Part shown: piece after piece, positions 13,880-19,420 of the stretch
Position numbering within the stretch: position 1 is the stretch's first letter
Layout: the number at the start of each line of letters is the position of its first letter
NCBI GenBank assembly: GCA_035486135.1
Contig: DATHNI010000472.1
Coordinates: 1 to 19,420, forward strand
Source of the DNA: JASHVB01 sp035486135
GTDB lineage: Bacteria; Pseudomonadota; Alphaproteobacteria; Acetobacterales; Acetobacteraceae
Length of the DNA stretch: 19,420 nucleotides
Direction of reading: 5' to 3'
The notes under the pieces: generated by a model
Databases searched by the model: none
Told to the model about the DNA's origin: nothing
Seen by the model: the letters and a program-made list of their open reading frames with translations, nothing else
Translations under genes and position numbers: made by a program

Positions 13880-15724
13880 ATGAACGATCGACTCGATCTG
13901 GAAGCGCCGGCTCCGTCTCCCGCTTTGTCGCCATCCCGTCAGTTCGCGGCGGCGGACGAGGCGCGGCGGATGCCGCTGGTGTTCCTGTCCGGTCTCGCGC
14001 TGGGTGTCGGCGTGGTGACCGGCTTCGGCGCCGTGGTGTTCCGTGCACTGATCGGTTTCGTGCACAACCTGCTGTTCCTGGGTCAGGTATCATTCAACTA
14101 CGACACGAGCGTGTTCACGCCGATGTCACCCTGGGGAGCCTTGGTCATCCTGGTGCCGGTGGTCGGCGCAGTCGGGGTGACCTTCATCGTCCAGACGTTC
14201 GCGCCGGAAGCGAGGGGCCACGGTGTCCCGGAAGTCATGGACGCCATCTATTACCAGCGCGGCGTGATCCGGCCGATCGTGGCGGTTGCCAAATCGCTGG
14301 CTTCGGCCCTGGCGATCGGCAGCGGCGCGGCGGTCGGACGCGAGGGCCCGATTATCCAGATCGGCTCGGCACTTGGCTCGACGCTTGGCCAGGTGATTCG
14401 CATGACCGTGGGGCAGCGCATCATCCTGGTTGCCGCGGGGGCCGGGGCCGGCATCGCGGCCACCTTCAACACGCCGATCGGCGGCGTTCTGTTCGCCGTC
14501 GAGCTGATGCTGCCGGAGATCAGCGTCAGTTCCTTCCTGCCCGTGGCACTGGCGACCGGCACCGCAACCTTCATCGGCCGGCTGTTCTTCGGTGCCAAGC
14601 CGGCATTCTATGTCCCCGCCAATCTCGCCACCCTGCCGGCCGAGTGGAAAAGTGCGGCGATCCTGCTGCTTTACGCGGTGCTCGGCGCGGTGATCGGCGC
14701 GGCCGCGGCCGGTTTTGTTCGCGGCCTGCACTGGCTGGAAGACCTGTTCGAGAAGGTGCCAGGCGATTACCTGCGGCATGCCCTGGGCATGCTGATGGTC
14801 GGCGTGCTGATCTACGTGCTGATGCGCTGGGCCGGCCACTATTATGTGGAGGGTGTCGGCTACGCGGCCATCCAGGCCACGCTGACGAGCCAGTTGAACG
14901 TCGCCTGGTTCCTGCTGTTGCTCTACGCATGCAAGATGTTCGCAACCTCGGTGAGCCTGGGATCCGGCTCATCGGGCGGCATTTTCTCGCCCTCGCTGTT
15001 CATGGGAGCAACGCTGGGCGGCGCCTTCGCCGGCTTGGCTTCCGTCATGTTTCCATTTCTGCCGATCAGCATGCCCGCGTTCGCCATGGTCGGCATGGGC
15101 GCGATGGTCGGCAGTTCCACCGGCGCGGCGATGACCGCGGTGGCAATGATTTTCGAAATGACGCGCGACTACGACATCGTCCTGCCGATGATATTGGCGG
15201 TCGCGGTCGGCTATGGCGTGCGGCGGGTGCTGTCGCCCGAGAGCATCTATACCGCGAAGCTGGCGCGGCGCGGCCACGCAATCCCGCAGGCGCTGCACGC
15301 CAACATGTTCCTGGTGCGGCGTGCCAGCGATGTCATGGACAAGGATTTCCTGTCGGTCGATGAGGGCTCGAGCTTCGCCGACTTCCTCTGCCGGACGGAG
15401 GGCACGGGTGGCCTGTGCCACGCCGTGATCACCCGCGGTCGGCTGATCGTCGGCGTGCTGCGGGTCAACACGGCACTGCGGCGAACCGTGAGCGCGTCGG
15501 CCGGTGATGTGGCAATGGGCGCGCTGGCACAGCGGAATTTCACCATCGTGCGGAGCAATACGATGATGTTCGACGTCATCGCCAGGCTGCGGCGCCGCAA
15601 CGCCGTCATGGCGGTCGTGGTGCGTAGCCGGGCGGTGCCACGCGCCGACGACGTTGTTGGGGTAATCACCAAGGAGCATGTCGCCGACGAGGTCACGAAC
15701 AGCATTGGGGTTTATCCCCGATAG
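13880..15724 (+). CDS. CLC-family chloride channel/antiporter with C-terminal CBS-like region
   Basis: A 614-residue membrane protein. It has the CLC selectivity signatures GHGVPEV (113-119, where E. coli ClcA has GSGIP), GREGP (153-157) with gating glutamate E155, GSGSSGGIFSPSLF (361-374), and the pore tyrosine Y457 in SIYTAKL. The internal 'proton glutamate' of ClcA-type antiporters appears replaced: LFAVELM puts L209 at that site, after E208. Residues about 470-614 look like a CBS-type regulatory region (MDKDFLSVDEGSS... and GRLIVGVLRVN). Transport of chloride or another anion across the inner membrane is expected; channel versus exchanger is open. ATG 13880 has no strong ribosome site. 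The next gene follows after 21 bases. Confidence 0.92.
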   Translation: MNDRLDLEAPAPSPALSPSRQFAAADEARRMPLVFLSGLALGVGVVTGFGAVVFRALIGFVHNLLFLGQVSFNYDTSVFTPMSPWGALVILVPVVGAVGVTFIVQTFAPEARGHGVPEVMDAIYYQRGVIRPIVAVAKSLASALAIGSGAAVGREGPIIQIGSALGSTLGQVIRMTVGQRIILVAAGAGAGIAATFNTPIGGVLFAVELMLPEISVSSFLPVALATGTATFIGRLFFGAKPAFYVPANLATLPAEWKSAAILLLYAVLGAVIGAAAAGFVRGLHWLEDLFEKVPGDYLRHALGMLMVGVLIYVLMRWAGHYYVEGVGYAAIQATLTSQLNVAWFLLLLYACKMFATSVSLGSGSSGGIFSPSLFMGATLGGAFAGLASVMFPFLPISMPAFAMVGMGAMVGSSTGAAMTAVAMIFEMTRDYDIVLPMILAVAVGYGVRRVLSPESIYTAKLARRGHAIPQALHANMFLVRRASDVMDKDFLSVDEGSSFADFLCRTEGTGGLCHAVITRGRLIVGVLRVNTALRRTVSASAGDVAMGALAQRNFTIVRSNTMMFDVIARLRRRNAVMAVVVRSRAVPRADDVVGVITKEHVADEVTNSIGVYPR

Positions 15725-15745
15725 CCAGGAACGAGGGAGGGCGCG

Positions 15746-16063
15746 ATGACTGTCGCTTGCCCGGCGCCGCAATGGCCGGAGGGATTGCTGGAGGAAGGGC
15801 CGCCCGAGGATCCGACGATCCTGCTGCGTGGCGAGGCCAGGATTGGCGGAGCACGCTTCACGGTGACCGCGGTGCGCGTGGACCCTATCCGGTTCGGGCC
15901 CGACTTCCGCTTCGACCGGACCATCAGCGTGTATGCTGCTTATGGCCTGTCGGAGCTGTTGGACAGCCTGTCGGAACTGATCGACGTCGCCGAGGCATCC
16001 ACCTTGCGATTGAGTACCGGCAGCTACCGGCTTTGGATGCTGCCGCACGGCGACGAGACGTGA
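15746..16063 (+). CDS. Unknown 105-residue protein downstream of CLC
   Basis: I do not recognise a family. The gene begins at ATG 15746 with GAGGGAGG at 15732-15739, a good ribosome site, 21 bases after the CLC stop, so it is probably co-transcribed. The product is acidic and soluble, with no signal peptide or membrane segment. It starts with a proline-rich lead, then a beta-type stretch TILLRGEARIGGARFTVTAV, a leucine-rich helix SELLDSLSELIDV, and ends LRLSTGSYRLWMLPHG. The pattern suggests a small alpha/beta protein, perhaps a partner of the CLC transporter (inference from position only). Confidence 0.75.
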   Translation: MTVACPAPQWPEGLLEEGPPEDPTILLRGEARIGGARFTVTAVRVDPIRFGPDFRFDRTISVYAAYGLSELLDSLSELIDVAEASTLRLSTGSYRLWMLPHGDET

Positions 16064-16166
16064 TGGGTCGGCCGGGATGACATCGACGCTCAGGGCATCG
16101 GGCCAACAGGTCGGTACGGCCACGTGGTGAGTTGATCGGCTAGTCCCAAGAACCACAGGGAGGGCC

Positions 16167-16189
16167 GATGCCGGCGTCGCATCGGCATC
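16167..16189. terminator. Hairpin after the CLC pair
   Basis: GATGCCG (16167-16173) pairs with CGGCATC (16183-16189) over a 9-base loop. It lies between two convergent genes, where a terminator is expected, but is followed by CCCCC, not a T-run. Confidence 0.35.
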
Positions 16190-16204
16190 CCCCCGACGGA
16201 ACGT

Positions 16205-16227
16205 GTCTCACCCCACGCGGGTGAGAC
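16205..16227 (-). terminator. Hairpin overlapping the stop of the exported protein gene
   Basis: On the minus strand GTCTCACCC and GGGTGAGAC form a perfect 9-bp stem with a 5-base loop around the stop codon at 16208-16210. There is no T-tail. It may end the minus-strand transcript or protect its 3' end. Confidence 0.4.
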
Positions 16228-16645
16228 GCCCGGTATGCGGGTCCATGGTGAAGCGCGCGATCACCGAACCCTCCTGCGTCGCCAACGCGAACCCGATCGC
16301 ACCGTCGGACGCCGGCGCCACATCGATCACCTTCCAGGTATGATTGCCGCGCCACAGCAGGAAGCCCTCGACGACCTTCTGCACGTCAGCCGGGCTGAGG
16401 TTGCGGTCCTTCTGGCGAAACACCAGGGCGAAGGTGCCCGGCGCGATCGGACGGCGGTGCTCATGCCAGCGCCGCATCCAACCCATCGGCCCCATCGGCC
16501 CGGGATGCGGCCCCTCTCGGCCGTCCATGGCCGGGCCAGCGCCCGTGCCTGGCGGCGGAGCAGGCTGGGCATAGCTGATCAGGCTGCCGACGGTGGCACC
16601 GCCAATCACGAAAGCCACGGCGGCCGCGAGCAGGGAATTCCGCAT
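16208..16645 (-). CDS. Small exported protein with PepSY-like C-terminus
   Basis: A 145-residue protein with an N-terminal signal or anchor (MRNSLLAAAVAFVIGGATVGSLISYA), then a Pro/Gly/Met-rich linker (about residues 27-60) and a compact C-terminal domain: SPADVQKVVEGFLLWRGNHTW, then a strand-rich part ending SVIARFTMDPHTGRLTRVG. The ending resembles PepSY domains, small periplasmic modules found beside OmpR/EnvZ-type systems; the assignment is tentative. ATG 16645 is chosen for its ribosome site (GGAG at 16655-16658, minus strand) and because the frame upstream to 16795 overlaps the divergent gene. It is divergent from the response regulator and could be its target or a sensor accessory. Confidence 0.75.
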   Translation of the reverse strand: MRNSLLAAAVAFVIGGATVGSLISYAQPAPPPGTGAGPAMDGREGPHPGPMGPMGWMRRWHEHRRPIAPGTFALVFRQKDRNLSPADVQKVVEGFLLWRGNHTWKVIDVAPASDGAIGFALATQEGSVIARFTMDPHTGRLTRVG

Positions 16646-16725
16646 TTGTTGGTTCTCCAGAAGCGGGCGTAGGGTCGAAGATAGTCGTCTGACGTTTAAC
16701 GCATTGCGCCGGATGCGCGACGAAG

Positions 16726-16742
16726 TGCAACGGATTGCAACG
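16726..16742 (+). promoter_or_regulatory. Candidate response-regulator binding site (10-bp spaced direct repeat)
   Basis: TGCAACG occurs at 16726-16732 and again at 16736-16742, exactly 10 bases apart, the spacing used by OmpR-family dimers bound to direct repeats. It lies in the divergent promoter region between the PepSY-like gene and the regulator gene. Confidence 0.4.
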
Positions 16743-16770
16743 TGCCCTGCCGCAACGGGCAAATTCTGCT

Positions 16771-16776
16771 TATTGT
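16771..16776 (+). promoter_or_regulatory. Candidate -10 element for a leaderless regulator transcript
   Basis: TATTGT (4 of 6 to TATAAT) sits at -12 to -7 relative to the A of ATG 16783. There is no Shine-Dalgarno sequence, so transcription may start at the start codon itself. Confidence 0.4.
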
Positions 16777-16782
16777 AACCGT

Positions 16783-17502
16783 ATGGACCAAGCACCGCAC
16801 ATCATGGTGGTGGACGATGACCGGGAAATCCGCGACTTGCTCGCGCGGTTCCTGGAGAAGCACCGCCTCCGCGTCACCGCCGTGCGTGATTCGCGGGACG
16901 CACGCCGGGCCTGGGCGAACGGCCACTACCAGCTCGTCGTGCTGGACCTGATGCTGCCGGGTGAGCCGGGCCTCGATTTCGCCCGCTGGCTGCGCAGCCA
17001 GTCCGACGTGCCGATCGTCATGCTTACCGCCATGGGCGAGGAGACCGACCGCATCATCGGCCTGGAACTGGGCGCCGACGACTACGTGCCCAAGCCGTTC
17101 AACCCGCGGGAGTTGCTCGCCCGCATCCGGGCCGTACTGCGCCGCGCCGGGGACGCTCCCGGCCCACGCCACGACAGCGGCAGCCGCCCGTTGCGATTCG
17201 CCGGCTGGACCCTGGAACCGGCCCGCCGCCGTTTGCTTAACCCCGACGGTGTCGAAGTCGCCCTCACCGGCGGCGAATACGACCTGCTGCTCGCCCTGGT
17301 CGAGCGCGCCAACCGTGTGCTAACCCGGGACATGCTGCTCGATTTGCTCAGGGGCCGCCAGGCTGGGCCGTTCGACCGCGCGATCGACGTCGCCATCTCC
17401 CGGCTGCGCCGCAAGCTGGAGGATGACGGCCGCAACGCGCAGCTCATCAAGACGGTGCGGGGCGGCGGCTACGTGCTGGCGGCGACGGTAGAGCACGCGT
17501 GA
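16783..17502 (+). CDS. OmpR-family response regulator
   Basis: A 239-residue two-domain regulator. The receiver domain (residues 1 to about 120) has the acidic pocket D11-D12-D13, phosphoacceptor D55 (LVVLDLMLPG), T82 and K104 (YVPKPF). The C-terminal half is a winged-helix DNA-binding domain, with LTGGEYDLLLALVERANRVLTRD, the recognition helix region DRAIDVAISRLRRKLEDD, and the wing KTVRGGGYVL. ATG 16783 begins two short strands before the acidic pocket as expected; the longer frame to 16735 has no support. Its stop overlaps the kinase start (GTGA), so the two form an operon. Confidence 0.95.
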   Translation: MDQAPHIMVVDDDREIRDLLARFLEKHRLRVTAVRDSRDARRAWANGHYQLVVLDLMLPGEPGLDFARWLRSQSDVPIVMLTAMGEETDRIIGLELGADDYVPKPFNPRELLARIRAVLRRAGDAPGPRHDSGSRPLRFAGWTLEPARRRLLNPDGVEVALTGGEYDLLLALVERANRVLTRDMLLDLLRGRQAGPFDRAIDVAISRLRRKLEDDGRNAQLIKTVRGGGYVLAATVEHA

Positions 17503-18851
17503 TCCGCCGCTTCTGGCCGCGTAGCCTCGCCGCCCGGACCGCGTTCGTTCTTCTGGTGGGGCTGATCCTGGTCCAGGGTGCCGGGCTGGCCATCCACGCG
17601 ATGGATCGCATCGACGTGCAGCGGCTGGCGCAGGCGCGCAACCTCGCCGTGCGGGTGGTTGGGCTGTATCGCACCATCGTGCTGACGACGCCGGAACAGC
17701 GCCAGGAGGTGCTGGCGGAGCTGCATCGCGGCCCGGCGCTGAACGCCGAACTCAGCGCGGACCCGCCGGTGACCGATCTGCCGCCGATGCCATTTCCGAT
17801 GCAGCGGCTGTTCCGCGTCAGCATGAATTTTGTCGGCGTGCCGGGGCCGCAGCGCTGGCGCGAGCTTCAGTTCCTCGGCGGTCCGGACTGGCACAGCGTC
17901 GTCGTCGGGTTGCGCCTGCCGGACGGCCAATGGCTGAACGTCACCGCGGAACTGGAGCCGGTGCGGCCGTGGCACTCGCCGACCTTCCTGGCGGCCTTTG
18001 TCATGATGACGATGGTGGCAGCCGGGCTGACGCTGTGGTCGGTGCGCCGGCTGACCGCCCCGGTGCGCACGCTGGCCGAGGCGGCCGAGGCGCTAGGCCG
18101 CGACGTGAACGCGCCGCCGCTGCCGGAGGACGGCCCGACCGAGGTCGCCGTGGCCGCCGCCGCGTTCAACACCATGGCGGCACGCATCCGCCGCTTCGTG
18201 CAGGACCGCACCGACCTGCTGACCGCGATCGGCCACGACCTGCGCACGCCGATCACGCGCCTGAAGCTGCGCGCCGAGTTCATCGAGGACGACGAACAGC
18301 GTGGCAAGGTGCTGGCGGACCTGGAGGAGCTGGAGGCGATGGTCTCCGCCACACTGGCGTTCGGGCGCGATGCGCGCACCGGCGAGGCGGTGTCGGCGCT
18401 GGACATGGCGGAGCTGCTGCGGACCTTGCTCGACGAGGCCGGCGATGCGCGGCCCGAGTCGGCGTCGCGCCTGGAGTATGAGGGGCCGCCGCATTGGACG
18501 GTGCGCGCCCGGCCGCTGTCGCTGAAACGGGCGCTGACCAACCTGATCTCGAACGCCGTGACGTACGGCGGCAGCGCGCGGGTGCGGCTGTTGCCGCCAG
18601 CGTCGGTCGGTGCGGCCGGGGCGATGCTGGCGATCGAGATCGAGGATGATGGCCCGGGGATCCCGCCAGGCGAACTGGAGCGCGTGTTCGAGCCGTTCCA
18701 TCGCGGCGAGCCTAGCCGCAACCGTGAGACGGGCGGGGTGGGGCTTGGGTTGCCCATCGCACGCAACATCATGCGGGCGCATGGCGGGGACGTCGTGCTG
18801 GCGAACCGGCCCGCGGGCGGCGCGAAGGCCACGGTGACCCTGCCGGCGTAG
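17499..18851 (+). CDS. EnvZ-type sensor histidine kinase
   Basis: A 450-residue inner-membrane kinase, the partner of the upstream regulator. It has a first membrane helix (about residues 11-33), a periplasmic sensor part of about 125 residues, a second helix (about 162-182) and a HAMP linker. The H-box AIGHDLRTPITRLKL carries the phosphorylated H246, followed by the N-box with N348 and N352 (NLISNAVTYG), G1 box DDGPGIP (383-389) and G2 box GGVGLGLPIAR. The HDLRTP form of the H-box and the architecture place it with EnvZ-like kinases. It starts at GTG 17499, overlapping the regulator stop by four bases. The signal is unknown. Confidence 0.94.
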   Translation: MIRRFWPRSLAARTAFVLLVGLILVQGAGLAIHAMDRIDVQRLAQARNLAVRVVGLYRTIVLTTPEQRQEVLAELHRGPALNAELSADPPVTDLPPMPFPMQRLFRVSMNFVGVPGPQRWRELQFLGGPDWHSVVVGLRLPDGQWLNVTAELEPVRPWHSPTFLAAFVMMTMVAAGLTLWSVRRLTAPVRTLAEAAEALGRDVNAPPLPEDGPTEVAVAAAAFNTMAARIRRFVQDRTDLLTAIGHDLRTPITRLKLRAEFIEDDEQRGKVLADLEELEAMVSATLAFGRDARTGEAVSALDMAELLRTLLDEAGDARPESASRLEYEGPPHWTVRARPLSLKRALTNLISNAVTYGGSARVRLLPPASVGAAGAMLAIEIEDDGPGIPPGELERVFEPFHRGEPSRNRETGGVGLGLPIARNIMRAHGGDVVLANRPAGGAKATVTLPA

Positions 18852-18882
18852 GCGGGTTTGCCGCGTTGGAATAAGGCCGTAG

Positions 18883-18994
18883 CGCGAAGGATACTCCCCC
18901 TCCCCTTGAGGGAGGGGGTCGGGGGAGGGGTTCGTGCCGCACGGCCCCCTCCCCCCAACCCCCTCCCTCAAGGGGAGGGGGAGTATCCTTCGCG
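18883..18994 (+). repeat. Large palindromic repeat element
   Basis: The 37-base arms 18883-18919 and 18958-18994 are exact reverse complements, and pairing continues past one mismatch and a bulge through G/C-runs toward a small loop, giving a stem of nearly 50 bp. It shares a 20-base identical core with 9155-9174. It lies between the convergent kinase and aconitase genes and could act as a bidirectional transcript end, although it has no T-tail. Confidence 0.93.
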
Positions 18995-19106
18995 AGGCAA
19001 CTTCGCTGTTTCATTCAGCGAGACTCGGCCGCCGCCAGCCGGTAGCCAACTCGCGACGACAGGGAGTGCGAGCAATTCCACGCAACAATGAAGCAGTCTT
19101 GCGGGG

Positions 19107-19420
19107 CTACGCGCCTCTCACAAGGTTCAACGCTCCGCCGGCCCGGAACCATTCGATCTGCGACGCACTGAAGCTGTGCCGCAGTGTGAGCGTTTCCTCC
19201 GTTCCATCCGCATGGGCGATACGGCAAGCAACCGGCCGGCCTTCCGCCAGGTCCGCCAGGCCAATCAGGCTGATCCGATCGTCCTCGCGGATGCGGTCGT
19301 AATCGGCATCGTCCTGGAACGTCAGCGCGAGCAATCCCTGCTTCTTCAAATTCGACTCATGGATGCGCGCGAAGCTGCAGGCGATGATGGCGGCGCCCCC
19401 CAGCAGTCGCGGCGACAGCG
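19107..19420 (-). CDS. Aconitate hydratase, mitochondrial-type, 3' part only
   Basis: The frame is open to the right edge, so the gene begins outside the window; only the last 103 codons are visible. They encode the C-terminal swivel domain of an aconitase: LLGGAAIIACSFARIHESNL, then KKQGLLALTF, DDADYDRIREDDRISLIGL, and an ending TLRHSFSASQIEWFRAGGALN. The SFARIHESNLKKQGLL motif includes the active-site arginine/serine region of the family. The ending QIEWFRAGGALN is closer to mitochondrial aconitase than to the longer AcnA/IRP or AcnB types. It would interconvert citrate and isocitrate in the TCA cycle. Confidence 0.88.
   Translation of the reverse strand, partial: LSPRLLGGAAIIACSFARIHESNLKKQGLLALTFQDDADYDRIREDDRISLIGLADLAEGRPVACRIAHADGTEETLTLRHSFSASQIEWFRAGGALNLVRGA

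Noticed and set aside
14969..16156. A 395-codon minus-strand frame over the end of the CLC gene and its neighbour
   Set aside because: It spans two plus-strand genes with good starts and shows no protein motif.
18883..18994. Intrinsic terminator for the kinase operon
   Set aside because: The stem is far longer than a terminator, has no T-run, and shares its core with a copy inside an operon, so it is listed as a repeat; it may still affect transcript ends.

Overview
The window is GC-rich, densely coded DNA that reads like an alphaproteobacterium. A member of the Acetobacteraceae is plausible, judging from codon choice, Tat-exported proteins and dispersed palindromic repeats, but no taxonomic marker gene is present and this is an inference. 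Both ends are cut: a glycosyltransferase lacks its 5' end on the left, and an aconitase lacks its 5' end on the right. No tRNA, rRNA, CRISPR array or intact transposase was seen.

Layout. (1) 2-4279 is surface-polysaccharide DNA: a GT2 glycosyltransferase (+) converging on a minus-strand operon gmd - rmd-like reductase - GT4 glycosyltransferase, which would make GDP-D-rhamnose (or a related GDP-6-deoxyhexose) and transfer it. (2) 4469-5806 is an NtaA/DmoA-type flavin monooxygenase, followed by about 650 bases of non-coding DNA carrying a repeat. (3) 6453-12716 is a nitrogen-scavenging block: a Tat-exported substrate-binding protein, an ABC permease and an ABC ATPase, then allophanate hydrolase (AtzF type), AtzG and AtzE. 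AtzE/G and AtzF act after cyanurate ring opening, converting carboxybiuret to ammonia and CO2, but no ring-opening hydrolase (AtzD) or biuret hydrolase is in the window. Three palindromic repeat insertions lie in this block: one inside the 5' end of the permease gene, one before atzF, and one between atzG and atzE. (4) 12841-13879 holds an orphan Rieske protein gene (petA), followed after one base by what looks like the first codons of petB, then repeat DNA and an insertion-sequence-like end. (5) 13880-16063 is a CLC chloride transporter with a C-terminal CBS-like region and a small unknown gene. (6) 16208-18851 is an OmpR/EnvZ-type two-component system divergent from a small exported PepSY-like protein. 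(7) 18883-18994 is a large palindrome, followed by the 3' end of a mitochondrial-type aconitase gene (-).

The most notable points are the repeat element read through (or supplying a start) at the permease N-terminus, the perfect 37-bp inverted repeat with 15-bp tandem units splitting atzG from atzE, the apparent loss of petBC, and the unassigned ring-opening or entry step of the carboxybiuret/allophanate pathway.
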